Of a DNA stretch of 36,621 bases, positions 6,150 through 14,852 are shown piece by piece. The translations under genes were made by a program, and so were the position numbers. Position 1 is the first letter of the stretch. Every line of letters starts with the position of its first letter. The DNA is taken from contig NZ_AOJE01000025.1 of NCBI RefSeq assembly GCF_000337915.1, forward strand, positions 45,648 through 82,268, read 5' to 3'. The notes beneath the pieces were generated by a model. The model saw only the letters and a list, made by a program, of their open reading frames with translations. It had not been told where the DNA came from and ran no database searches. Source of the DNA: Halorubrum saccharovorum DSM 1137 (lineage in GTDB: Archaea > Halobacteriota > Halobacteria > Halobacteriales > Haloferacaceae).

Positions 6150-7949
6150 ATGAGTTCGGTTCCCGAGCGAACGGAGATCGACGAGTCGTACAAGTGGGAC
6201 CTCCAGAGCGTCTACGCGGACGACGAGGAGTGGGAAGACGCGTACGAGGCGGTCTCTGACCGGATCGAGGAGCTCGCGGCGTACGAGGGGCGCGTCACCG
6301 ACGACGCCGGAACCCTCCTCGAACTGCTGGAGCTACGCGAGGAGATCTTCCGTGACCTCCAGCGGGTGACGACGTACGCCCGGCTCCGCAGCGCCGAGGA
6401 CACCCGGAACCAGGAGTATCAGGCGATGTCCGCGAAGGCGTCCTCGCTCGGCTCCGAGGCGTCGAGCGCGATCTCCTACCTCGAGCCGGAGCTCCAGTCG
6501 CTCACGGAGGCGGAGGTCGACTCCTTTATCGACGCCGAGCCGGCCCTCGACGAGTACGAGCACTACCTCGACGACGTGTTGCGGATGAAAGAGCACACAC
6601 GCTCCGCCGAGGTCGAGGAGGTGCTCGCCGATCTGTCCGAGGTCACCGACGCCCCGAGCGAGATCTACTCGATGCTGACGAACGCCGACATGACCTACGG
6701 CGTCGTCGAAGACCCCGACGGCGAGGAGGTCGAGATCACCCAGTCGAACTTCACGAAGCTCCAGAAGAACCCGGACCGGGCGTTCCGCGAGCGCGTCCAC
6801 GAGACGTTCTACGACGAGTGGTCGAGCGTCCGAAACACGGTCGGCACCTCCCTCGAAAAGGCCGTCAGAGAGCACGCGACGAGCGCCGAGATCCGCGGCT
6901 ACGACTCCGCGCGTGCGGCCGCGCTCGACGGCTCGAACGTCCCGGTCGAGGTGTACGACACCCTCGTCGACAGCGTCGACGACAACCTCGACGTGCTCCA
7001 CCGCCACGCGGAGCTGAAAGAGGAGGCGCTCGGCGTCGACCGGCTGGAGAGCCACGATCTGTACATGTCGCTGACGGGCGATCAGGGGCCCGACGTGGAG
7101 TACGAGCAGGCCCGCGAGTGGGTGATCGAGGCGGTCGCGCCGCTGGGCGAGCCGTACCAGGAGCGGATGGCCGAGGGGCTCGACTCGCGGTGGGTGGACG
7201 TGTACGAGAACCGCGGGAAACGCTCGGGCGCGTTCTCCTCGGGCACGTACGACACCCAGCCGTTCATCCTGATGAACTACCAGGACGACATCGCCTCGAT
7301 GTTCACGCTCGCGCACGAGCTCGGCCACTCGATGCACTCCGAGCTGGCCGGCGACGCCCAGCCGTGGCACGACGCGAGCTACGAGATCTTCGTCGCGGAG
7401 ATCGCCTCCACCGTCAACGAGACCCTGCTCACCCACCACCTGCTCGACACGGTCGAGGACGACGCGCTGCGCACCCACGTCCTCGACGAGTACCTCGAAC
7501 GCTTCCGCTCGACGCTGTTCCGGCAGACGATGTTCGCGGCGTTCGAACAGCGGATCCACGAGCGCGTCGAGGCCGGCGAGGCGCTCACCCCCGACGCGTT
7601 CGACGAGATCTACGCCGACCTCAAGGGCGACTACTACGCGCCGGCCGAGCTGACCGGGGGTATCGAGCGCGAGTGGGAGCGCATTCCGCACTTCTACTAC
7701 AACTTCTACGTCTACCAGTACGCGACCGGTATCTCCGCGGCGGCCGCGATCGTCGAGCGCGTCCTCGACGAGGGCGACGAGGCCGCCGCCGACTACCGGG
7801 AGATGCTGAAGGCCGGCGGCTCCGACTACCCCCTCGAGGTCGTCGAACTGGCGGGGATCGACATGGCCTCGCCGGACCCGATCGAGTCGGCCGTCGGGAT
7901 CTACGACGAGTACCTCGACGAGATCGCGGCGCTGCTGGATCTGGAGTAG
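6150..7949 (+). CDS. pepF: Oligoendopeptidase F (M3 family)
   Basis: The product is a 599-residue cytoplasmic zinc metallopeptidase that cuts short peptides, so a role in peptide turnover. The M3 active site is intact: HELGH at 389-393 gives two zinc-binding histidines and the catalytic glutamate E390, and E417 in FVAEIASTVNE is at the right distance for the third zinc ligand. The N-terminal helical part (about 1-200) matches the PepF type, and length is normal (about 600). The late segment HFYYNFYVYQYATGISAA is typical of the substrate-binding region. The ATG is preceded at about 28 bp by a CCTTAG element, so it probably has its own leaderless promoter. The gene is convergent with the TetR gene, 99 bp apart. 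Confidence 0.95.
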   Translation: MSSVPERTEIDESYKWDLQSVYADDEEWEDAYEAVSDRIEELAAYEGRVTDDAGTLLELLELREEIFRDLQRVTTYARLRSAEDTRNQEYQAMSAKASSLGSEASSAISYLEPELQSLTEAEVDSFIDAEPALDEYEHYLDDVLRMKEHTRSAEVEEVLADLSEVTDAPSEIYSMLTNADMTYGVVEDPDGEEVEITQSNFTKLQKNPDRAFRERVHETFYDEWSSVRNTVGTSLEKAVREHATSAEIRGYDSARAAALDGSNVPVEVYDTLVDSVDDNLDVLHRHAELKEEALGVDRLESHDLYMSLTGDQGPDVEYEQAREWVIEAVAPLGEPYQERMAEGLDSRWVDVYENRGKRSGAFSSGTYDTQPFILMNYQDDIASMFTLAHELGHSMHSELAGDAQPWHDASYEIFVAEIASTVNETLLTHHLLDTVEDDALRTHVLDEYLERFRSTLFRQTMFAAFEQRIHERVEAGEALTPDAFDEIYADLKGDYYAPAELTGGIEREWERIPHFYYNFYVYQYATGISAAAAIVERVLDEGDEAAADYREMLKAGGSDYPLEVVELAGIDMASPDPIESAVGIYDEYLDEIAALLDLE

Positions 7950-8048
7950 GTAGTCTCGACCGTCGAGCAACGACGCGTCGACCGCCGCTCTGGGAGGTAC
8001 CCCGATCGGTGAACTGCACCCTCCCGTCGCGGAACTCGGGAACTTCGG

Positions 8049-8666
8049 TCACCCGTCCGCGAAGAGACCGTCGACGATCGTCTCGATCATCGCGTCTTCG
8101 ACCTGCTCGTAGGCGACGTCGTTGTCGGCACCGATCGGGGCGTTTCGCGAACGCGCAGTGAAGACGAGCGACATGAGTAACTGATCGATCAGTTCGGGAT
8201 CGTCGTACCGGAACGCGTCGAGTTCGGCCCACCGCTTAGCGAACGGGAGCTCGGAGTGTCGGGTGTCGGAGCTGATCGGATCATCGGGGACCTTCGCGTC
8301 GGCGATCCGATCTTGGAGCGCGCGTAACTCGCCGTCGACGATCAGCGTGGAGATGAGCGGGTTCGATCGCACTTCACTGAGGGTCGTTTTCAACAACACG
8401 CGCACCTCTTCGCGCGGAGTGTCGACCGCTTTGACGGCTTCGGCGATCTGCGCCTCCAGCGATTCGCGCTCCGCGAGAAGCACCTCGACGTACAGCGCTT
8501 CCTTCGAATCGAAGAACTGGTAGAACGTGCTCGTCCCGATCCCGGCCTCCTCCGTGAGGTCGCTGATCCGCGTGCGTTCGAACCCGAACTGAGTGAACAG
8601 ATCTCTACCGGCCTCGATCAGTTGATTTCGGATACGCTCTCGGTCTCGTTCGGTGAATCTACTCAT
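8049..8666 (-). CDS. TetR-family transcriptional regulator
   Basis: The product is a 205-residue regulator with an N-terminal TetR helix-turn-helix (DLFTQFGFERTRISDLTEEAGIGTSTFYQFFDSK, in two parts around residues 21-54) and a variable helical ligand domain behind it. Start chosen at MSRFTERDRERIR, where TetR proteins usually begin; an upstream in-frame ATG at 8717 would add 17 unrelated residues. It is divergent from a secreted protein and an RND exporter, the usual arrangement of a repressor with the pump it controls. An imperfect palindrome in the intergenic region (8745-8768) is the best operator candidate. The ligand cannot be read from sequence. Confidence 0.9.
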   Translation of the reverse strand: MSRFTERDRERIRNQLIEAGRDLFTQFGFERTRISDLTEEAGIGTSTFYQFFDSKEALYVEVLLAERESLEAQIAEAVKAVDTPREEVRVLLKTTLSEVRSNPLISTLIVDGELRALQDRIADAKVPDDPISSDTRHSELPFAKRWAELDAFRYDDPELIDQLLMSLVFTARSRNAPIGADNDVAYEQVEDAMIETIVDGLFADG

Positions 8667-8744
8667 TATCGTGGTACTCAGACGCTGTCTATCGATCGGT
8701 ATCGGTCCATCGATCATGCGTTACGAATCCAGAAACAAAGAGTT

Positions 8745-8768
8745 TATTCATTTTTGGAACCGTGAATA
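8745..8768. promoter_or_regulatory. Candidate TetR operator
   Basis: TATTCA and TGAATA half-sites are separated by 12 bp of AT-richer DNA between the divergent TetR gene and the exporter operon. It is the clearest dyad in this intergenic region, and a repressor bound here could control both directions. The TTTATT next to it may also act as a TATA box. Confidence 0.45.
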
Positions 8769-8907
8769 GGTATGGAACGGACTCCGAGATTGTCCACCGA
8801 GGTAGGGCCTGTCCGATATCACCGTCGTCAGACGCGCACGCTGACGGGAAACCGATGATGCGCGGACGAGCAGACGGACGCGACGACCGAGCTGGGGGGT
8901 GGTCGGC

Positions 8908-10602
8908 GTGACGCGGACGAAACTTCTCGCCGTGTTCGCCGCGGTACTGATGCTGACGAGCGGGACCGTCGGAGCGGTCGCGGGCACGGCGCACGGGGGC
9001 TCGACCGCCGGCGGGGCGACCGCGGACGCGGCGACCGCGACCCTCGACGGGACGACGGCCGCGGACCCGGCCGCGCGACCCCAGACCGCAGGCGTCATCC
9101 GCGGGTCGCCGGAGCTCTCAGTGACGGCCCCGCGACCGGAAGTCACGCCCGGCCGGACGAACGAAGTGGAACTCCAGATCATCAATGACGGCGACATGGA
9201 CCTCGGCACGCCGGAGACACGGGAAGTGGTCACCACCGCGCGCAACGTCCGCCTGACGGCCGACGGCGGCGACACCCCGTTCACGGTGGAAACGGGCACG
9301 ATCGGGCTCGGTTCCGTGACCGAAACCGCACCCCGTGAGGTGCCGATCGCCGTGAGCGTGCCGAACGGGACCGAGGCGGGGAGCTACGAGCTCGACGTCG
9401 AACTGGAGTACTCCTACACGTACCAACAGTCCGGCGGCGTCACCTACGACCGGACAGAGACGGTCGACGCCGAGGTCGAGTTGGAGGTCACCGAAGACGC
9501 GCGGTTCCGGATCGTCGACGTGACGACCGACGCGCAGATCGGTGACCAGGGAGTGCTCGAGGCCGAGATCAGAAACGTCGGCGCGACCGCCGCGAACGAC
9601 GCGACGGTCGCGTTGGAGTCGTCGAGCGCCGGACTTGGGCTGGGACAGGGAACCTCCGACGCGGCCCTGATCGAATCGATCGCGCCCGGTGAGACGGTCA
9701 CGGTCCCGTACGACGCTTCGTTCGCGGCGACGGCGCCCGAACGGAAATACGCGATCTCCGGGAGCGTCTCCTTCGAGACGCCGGACGGAATTCCCCAGGT
9801 CGACGAGGGGCTTTCCGCCGGTGTGGCGCCACTCGGCGAACAGACGTTCGCCGTCCGCGACGTCGAGTCGAGCCTGCGGGTGGGTGAGGACGGCGAACTA
9901 CGCGGAACGGTGACGAATGACGGACCGGTCGCGGCCAACAACGTCGTCGTCCAGTACGCGGACGAGTCCGGGAGCGTCATTCCGATCGAACGCTCGACCG
10001 CAGTCGGCACGTTGGAGCCGGGCGAGTCGGCCGACTTCACGCTCCCGATCGCGATCGGCGGTGAAGCGGAGGCCGGACTCCGTTCGCTCGGACTCGCGGT
10101 CCAGTACCGCAACGACGGCGGTGAGGCTCGCCTCTACGACGAGGTGGCCGTCGACACCGAGGTCGCGCCGGAGCGGGACCGGTTCACCGTCGCGGTCGAA
10201 AATCGAACCATCGATGCGGGCGGGACACGAACCGTCGAGGTCGCGGTGACGAACAACCTCGAAGAGACCGCGAGCGACGTCGAGGCGCGGCTGTTCGCCG
10301 ACGATCCGCTCGACACGGGCACCACCGACACGGGCTACGTCCAGTCCCTCGAACCGGGTGAAACGACGACGATGACGTTCGAGTTGACCACCACCGGCTC
10401 TGCGACGGCCGGGAGCACCTACCCGATCTCGCTCGACTTCCGGTACGATGACGCAGACGGCGACAGTCATCTCTCGGACACCTACCGCGTTCCGATCGAC
10501 GTGACCGAGAGCGAGGGCGGCGGGATTCCGATCCCCGTGATCGTCGTCGCGCTCCTCGTGATCGGAACCGGCGGACTGGTCCTCTATCGGAGGCGGCAGT
10601 AA
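8908..10602 (+). CDS. Secreted CARDB-like protein with C-terminal membrane anchor
   Basis: The product is 564 residues. It has a Sec-type signal peptide (KLLAVFAAVLMLTSGTVGAVAG), a large acidic extracellular part of repeated beta-sandwich units, and one C-terminal helix (IPIPVIVVALLVIGTGGLVLY) ending in RRRQ, so it faces outward with its tail in the membrane. Segments such as VTNDGPVAANNVVVQY, VGTLEPGESADFTL and VTNNLEETASDVEARLF are typical of CARDB / COG1361 S-layer-like domains. The GTG at 8908 is chosen because GGGGGGTGG lies just before it; the GTG at 8899 is possible. The RND exporter starts 3 bp after its stop, so it is probably an accessory or assembly partner of that pump. The substrate is unknown. 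Confidence 0.85.
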   Translation: MTRTKLLAVFAAVLMLTSGTVGAVAGTAHGGSTAGGATADAATATLDGTTAADPAARPQTAGVIRGSPELSVTAPRPEVTPGRTNEVELQIINDGDMDLGTPETREVVTTARNVRLTADGGDTPFTVETGTIGLGSVTETAPREVPIAVSVPNGTEAGSYELDVELEYSYTYQQSGGVTYDRTETVDAEVELEVTEDARFRIVDVTTDAQIGDQGVLEAEIRNVGATAANDATVALESSSAGLGLGQGTSDAALIESIAPGETVTVPYDASFAATAPERKYAISGSVSFETPDGIPQVDEGLSAGVAPLGEQTFAVRDVESSLRVGEDGELRGTVTNDGPVAANNVVVQYADESGSVIPIERSTAVGTLEPGESADFTLPIAIGGEAEAGLRSLGLAVQYRNDGGEARLYDEVAVDTEVAPERDRFTVAVENRTIDAGGTRTVEVAVTNNLEETASDVEARLFADDPLDTGTTDTGYVQSLEPGETTTMTFELTTTGSATAGSTYPISLDFRYDDADGDSHLSDTYRVPIDVTESEGGGIPIPVIVVALLVIGTGGLVLYRRRQ

Positions 10603-10605
10603 CTG

Positions 10606-13083
10606 ATGTCGGTCGGTGAGCAGATCGAGGCGGGGACGCGGCGGCTCAACGACGCCATCGTCGACAGGCCGCGCCAGGTCATCGTCGCGTTCCTCGTACT
10701 CACCATGGTGTTCGCCGGCGGGATGGGGCTCGTCAGCACCGACACCGGAGCCACCGACGCGTTCACCGAAGGCCTCGACGAACAGGAGGCGCTCGATGCG
10801 GTCAACGAGCAGTTCGACGACCCGTTCGAGCCGAGAAGCGAGTCCACCCAACTCATTCACACCGGCGGGAACGTCCTAACCAAGGAGGCGCTCGTCCGCG
10901 ACATCCGGCTGCTCGAAGAGCTGACGAACCGTGACGACCTCCGGGTGGCGTCGGTTAACGGACCCGCGCCTGTCGTTGCGAGGGCCATCGACCCGTCGGC
11001 GACGACGGTCACCGAGCAGCGGCGCGCACTCGAAGGCGCCACTCCCACTCAGATCCGTCGGGCGGTTCGCGGACTCGAAGGGGAGCCGCAGTTCGGCCGG
11101 GCGCTGTCGACCGATTTCAACCCGACGAGCGCCAGCGCGTCGGCGTCGATCACGGTCGTCTCACACCAGGTCCCTCCGGGCTTTTCCGACGGGAACCTCC
11201 AGGAGATTCAGACGACGATCCAGACGATAACGAACGACTACCCCGGAGACATCCGGGCGTTCGGTATCGGGATCACGAACGCGGAGACGGCGAACGTGAT
11301 CGGCGACTCGCTGACGATCGTGATGCCGGTCGTCGTGCTGCTGCTGTTGCTGTTCCTGGTCGTGGCGTACCGCGACCCGATCGACCTCTCGCTGGGGCTG
11401 TTATCGCTGCTCATGACCGTTATCTGGACGTTCGGATTCCTCGGGTTCTCCGGCATCCCGTTCAGCCAGCAGATGATCTCCGTCCCGGTCCTGCTGCTCG
11501 CGGTCGGCGTCGACTTCGGGATACACATCATCAACCGCTACCGCGAGGAGACCGTCAAGGGCTACGAGGCCGTCGAGGCGATGCGAGAGGCGAACAACCA
11601 GCTCATGATCGCCTTCGTCATCGTCACGGCGACGACGGTCTTCGGGTTCGGCGCGAACGTGATCTCGGATCTCGGACCGATCCGGGACCTGGGGATCGCC
11701 TCCGCGATCGGCATCATATTCACGTTCCTGATCTTCGGGCTGTTCCTGCCGGCGGCGAAGCTCGAGGTCGACAAGCTGCGTGACGCGTACGGGGTTCCCG
11801 AATTCAACTCGGCCCCGATCTCCTCCAGCGACTCCACGCTCGGTCGGCTGCTGACGTTCCCGACGCAGGTCAGTCAGTACGCGCCGATCGCGTTCGTGAT
11901 CGTGTTGCTCGTCACCGGGGGGATGGCCGCGACGTACGGCAGCGGCGTCGACACGTCCTTCGAGACGGAGGACTTCCTTCCGCCCGAAGAACTCCCCGAG
12001 TACGTGACCGCGTTGCCGGAGCCGTTCGCTCCCAGCGAGTACACCGTCACGGAGACGATCACCCTCTTAGAGGACCGCTTCTCGACCAACCAGGATCAGT
12101 CAGTAACGATATACGTCGAGGGCAACTTCCAAGAGGATCACGCGCTGGAGGCGCTCGCTGCCCCGAACGACGATCCACCGTCCACGCTCGCCGTCGGCGA
12201 CGGCGGGAGTGCGCGCCCGACGAGCATCGTCACCGTGATCCGAACGCAGGCCGAACGCGATCCGGAGTTCGCCGAGCTCGTCGCCCGCAACGACGTGAAC
12301 GGGAACGGGATCCCCGACCGCAACCTCGAACGGATATACGACGTGCTGTTCGCCTCGCCGGCCGGCGACCGCGCCGCGCAGTATCTCACGCGGGATCGGC
12401 GAAACGCACAGGTCGATTACGCGATCGACGCGAGCGCGTCGCAGGGCGAGGCCGCCGCCGACGCGCGGCAGTTCTCCGAGAGCTTCCGGCAGGACGCGAC
12501 GGCGACCGGCCAGCTCGTCGTCTTCGACGCCGTGACGGACATCATCTTTAACTCCGCGATCCAAGGGCTCGTCCTCGCGATCGGCCTGACGGGGGTGTTC
12601 CTCGTCGTCTCGTACGGGGTCTTGGAGGGCAAGCCGCTGCTCGGGGTCGTGAACCTCTTCCCCATCCTCATCGCCATCGCGTTCCTGCTCGGAACGATGC
12701 GAGCGCTCGGGATGTCGCTGAACGCGCTGACCGCGACGATCCTCTCCATCTCGATCGGGCTCGGGATCGCGTACTCCGTGCACGCCACGCACCGGTTCGT
12801 CGACGAGTTCAACGAGAACGCGAACGCCTACGAATCGATGATCATCACGTTCTCGGGCACCGGTGGCGCCCTGCTCGGGAGTATGCTCACCACGTCGCTC
12901 GGCACCGGTGCGCTCGGTCTCGCGATCACCCCCGTGCTCGGTGACTTCGGGCTGCTGATGGGGTTGAGCGTCTTGTACTCGTTCATCTTCACCGTCGTCG
13001 CGCTCCCCCCGGCCGTGCTGTTGTGGGAGCGGTATTCCGGCCGGCGGTCGAGCGGCGTTCCGAACGCCGCCGTGACCGAGTAG
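10606..13083 (+). CDS. RND-superfamily (MMPL-type) exporter
   Basis: The product is an 825-residue membrane protein with the RND plan: one helix at about 26-45, a large extracellular loop to about 230, five helices at about 236-385 (VVVLLLLLFLVV, LLSLLMTVIWTFGF and others), a helix at about 425-445, a second extracellular loop, and five more helices at about 645-815. GVDFGIHIINRYREE in the fourth helix is the MMPL motif with the proton-relay aspartate. The second half repeats it only loosely (GIAYSVHATHRFVDEF). It is co-transcribed with the CARDB protein and faces the TetR gene across a shared control region. Such clusters are common in haloarchaea and are presumed to export lipids, pigments or toxic compounds; the real substrate is unknown. 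Confidence 0.92.
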   Translation: MSVGEQIEAGTRRLNDAIVDRPRQVIVAFLVLTMVFAGGMGLVSTDTGATDAFTEGLDEQEALDAVNEQFDDPFEPRSESTQLIHTGGNVLTKEALVRDIRLLEELTNRDDLRVASVNGPAPVVARAIDPSATTVTEQRRALEGATPTQIRRAVRGLEGEPQFGRALSTDFNPTSASASASITVVSHQVPPGFSDGNLQEIQTTIQTITNDYPGDIRAFGIGITNAETANVIGDSLTIVMPVVVLLLLLFLVVAYRDPIDLSLGLLSLLMTVIWTFGFLGFSGIPFSQQMISVPVLLLAVGVDFGIHIINRYREETVKGYEAVEAMREANNQLMIAFVIVTATTVFGFGANVISDLGPIRDLGIASAIGIIFTFLIFGLFLPAAKLEVDKLRDAYGVPEFNSAPISSSDSTLGRLLTFPTQVSQYAPIAFVIVLLVTGGMAATYGSGVDTSFETEDFLPPEELPEYVTALPEPFAPSEYTVTETITLLEDRFSTNQDQSVTIYVEGNFQEDHALEALAAPNDDPPSTLAVGDGGSARPTSIVTVIRTQAERDPEFAELVARNDVNGNGIPDRNLERIYDVLFASPAGDRAAQYLTRDRRNAQVDYAIDASASQGEAAADARQFSESFRQDATATGQLVVFDAVTDIIFNSAIQGLVLAIGLTGVFLVVSYGVLEGKPLLGVVNLFPILIAIAFLLGTMRALGMSLNALTATILSISIGLGIAYSVHATHRFVDEFNENANAYESMIITFSGTGGALLGSMLTTSLGTGALGLAITPVLGDFGLLMGLSVLYSFIFTVVALPPAVLLWERYSGRRSSGVPNAAVTE

Positions 13084-13227
13084 CCCGCTCGGAGGGCGGT
13101 GCCCGGCCTTCGGCGGTCGGCCGCGTCACCCCACACCGCGGGGAGTGAGGATGCGCCGACGGCGAACCGCCCTCGCCGCGGCGCTCCGACGCAACCCTTA
13201 CGCGTCGTGACCCGCTAAACCGGGTAT

Positions 13228-14139
13228 ATGACCGACGAACGCGACGACGACCGCCACGAGTTCTCCGCCGGGCAGGGCGTCGACGCCGACTACGAGGAGT
13301 TCACCCTCGACCCCGAGGAGATCGACGCCGACCCGAACACGGTCGACCCCGTCGACTCCCGCGTGCTCACGGACATCATGGACAAGCGCAACGTCGAGAG
13401 CGACGCCATCGACGTCGAGCGCCTGATCGACGTGGGGCTCTCGTACATGGGGATCAACCGCCACGAGGAGGCGACGGAGACGTTCGAGCGCGCCGCCCGC
13501 TTCGCCGACGAGGACTCGCTGGAGGCCCAGGAGGCGTGGGTGAACAAGGGCGCGGCCCACGCGGAGCTGGAGGAGTTCGACCAGGCGATCGGCGCCTACG
13601 AGGAGGCGCTGCGGATCGACGACGACTCCGAGCACGCCGCGACCGCCGAGACCAACCTCGCGTACGCGCTCTGGGAGTCGGGCCGCGGCGAGCAGGCGCT
13701 CGAACACGCCGAGCGCGCCGTCGAGACCGACCCGCGCTTCGCGGAAGCGTGGTACAACCGCGGGTTCCTGCTGGTGGAGCGCGGGCTCGCCGAGGACGCC
13801 GTCAGCTGCTTCGACAACGCGATCCGGCTCGGCTACCGGAGCGCGGGCGTGTTAGAGGAGAAGGCCCGCGCGCTCGAAGAGGCCGGCGAACACGAGCAAG
13901 CCGAGGAGGTCGCCGACCGCGCCGAGGAGATCCGCCGCGAGGCGGAAGAGCAGATGGTCGAGGAACAGACCGGCCAAGCGCCCGGGCCCGGCGGCCAGGG
14001 TCGTCAGGGCGGACGCCCGGGCGCCGGCGGCCAGCCCGGGGCCGGCGGTCGGGGCGGCCGCGGCGGTCACGGTGGGCGGGGGTCCGGTCGCGAGGAACCG
14101 GAGCGAGAGCTCCAAGGCGAGGGACCAGAGGGGTTCTAG
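13228..14139 (+). CDS. TPR-repeat protein with glycine/arginine-rich tail
   Basis: The product is 303 residues. After an acidic N-terminus (1-60), residues about 65-235 hold tetratricopeptide repeats. The motifs are clear: ALRIDDDSEHAATAETNLAYALWESG, then ALEHAERAVETDPRFAEAWYNRGFLLVERG, then a further repeat. TPRs are protein-binding scaffolds. The tail (about 250-303) is low-complexity, rich in glycine, arginine and proline with GGRGGRGGHGGRGSGRE, resembling RGG-type RNA-binding tails. It is the first gene of a tight operon: its TAG is followed directly by the ATG of the DUF424 gene. The partner is unknown; an RNA or ribosome link is inference from the tail and DUF424. Confidence 0.9.
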   Translation: MTDERDDDRHEFSAGQGVDADYEEFTLDPEEIDADPNTVDPVDSRVLTDIMDKRNVESDAIDVERLIDVGLSYMGINRHEEATETFERAARFADEDSLEAQEAWVNKGAAHAELEEFDQAIGAYEEALRIDDDSEHAATAETNLAYALWESGRGEQALEHAERAVETDPRFAEAWYNRGFLLVERGLAEDAVSCFDNAIRLGYRSAGVLEEKARALEEAGEHEQAEEVADRAEEIRREAEEQMVEEQTGQAPGPGGQGRQGGRPGAGGQPGAGGRGGRGGHGGRGSGREEPERELQGEGPEGF

Positions 14140-14439
14140 ATGCTCCTCCGCGAGCGGGAGACCGCCGAGGGGCGGCTCGTCTCCGTCTGCGACGCCGACT
14201 GTCTCGGCGAGACGTACGACAACGGGCGCGCGACGATCACCGTCAGCGAGGAGTTCTACGGCGGTGACGACGCGGTCGAGGCGACCGCCGAGGAGGTCGT
14301 GGCGGGGCTTCACCGCGCGCAGGTCGCGAACATCGTGGGCACCGAGGCCGTCGGCGTCGCCGTCGAGGCCGGGCTCGTCGACGAGGAGACCGTGCTGGAG
14401 TTCGAGGAGACCCGACACGCACAACTGCTCTGGCTGTGA
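14140..14439 (+). CDS. DUF424 family protein
   Basis: The product is a 99-residue archaeal protein of the DUF424 family, recognised by LLRERETAEGRLVSVCDADC, then GETYDNG with SEEFYGG, and the later AQVANIVGTEAVGVAVEAGL. It starts directly after the stop of the TPR gene without a spacer, so translation is probably coupled. The family is widely conserved in archaea and often lies near translation genes; some members have been discussed as RNA-binding. No catalytic residues are obvious. Confidence 0.85.
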   Translation: MLLRERETAEGRLVSVCDADCLGETYDNGRATITVSEEFYGGDDAVEATAEEVVAGLHRAQVANIVGTEAVGVAVEAGLVDEETVLEFEETRHAQLLWL

Positions 14440-14457
14440 CCGATCGGCGATGACACG

Positions 14458-14769
14458 ATGAAGCGACTGACGAGATCCGAGCTGGCCGAGCGCGTGGGAC
14501 CGCGACCGCCCTCGGACGCGTTCTGGAGCCGCGTGATCGCGGCCGAACGGGGGACGATCAGCGTCGGGCCAGCGGTCGTCGGCGACACCGACCGGCGCGC
14601 GCGGGAGAACCGGCGGCGGCGCGGCGAAGCCGGTGACGACGGCCCCCTCTCTCCGGGCGACATGATCGACGTGGGCGAGGAGTCGTTCGTCGTCGTCGCC
14701 GTCGAGGAGACCGAGCCGGGCGGGCGGCGGTACCGGATCGAGTTGGTCGAGCCGCGCCGGGGCGAGTAG
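14458..14769 (+). CDS. Small hypothetical protein
   Basis: A 103-residue protein I do not recognise. The N-terminus is helical (TRSELAERVGPRPPSDAFWSRVIAAE), the middle is rich in arginine (DRRARENRRRRGEAG), and the C-terminus looks like a small beta barrel (LSPGDMIDVGEESFVVVAVEE, then RRYRIELVEP). It follows the DUF424 gene by 18 bp on the same strand, so it is probably the third gene of that operon. The ATG at 14458 is the only start giving an open frame; the ATG at 14450 runs into a stop after three codons. Confidence 0.7.
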   Translation: MKRLTRSELAERVGPRPPSDAFWSRVIAAERGTISVGPAVVGDTDRRARENRRRRGEAGDDGPLSPGDMIDVGEESFVVVAVEETEPGGRRYRIELVEPRRGE

Positions 14770-14800
14770 GGAGAAGCGAGAAGCGGGACGACCGGCAGCG

Positions 14801-14852
14801 CTACAGCCCGGCGACGTCTTCGATCGCTACAGGTCCGCGACGTCTTCGATCG
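14801..14852. repeat. 26-bp tandem duplication at the aminotransferase 3' end
   Basis: Copies at 14801-14826 and 14827-14852 match at 23 of 26 positions. The second contains the real stop codon and last codons (EDVADL) of the minus-strand aminotransferase. The first is a downstream remnant that would read EDVAGL and stop. Confidence 0.85.
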
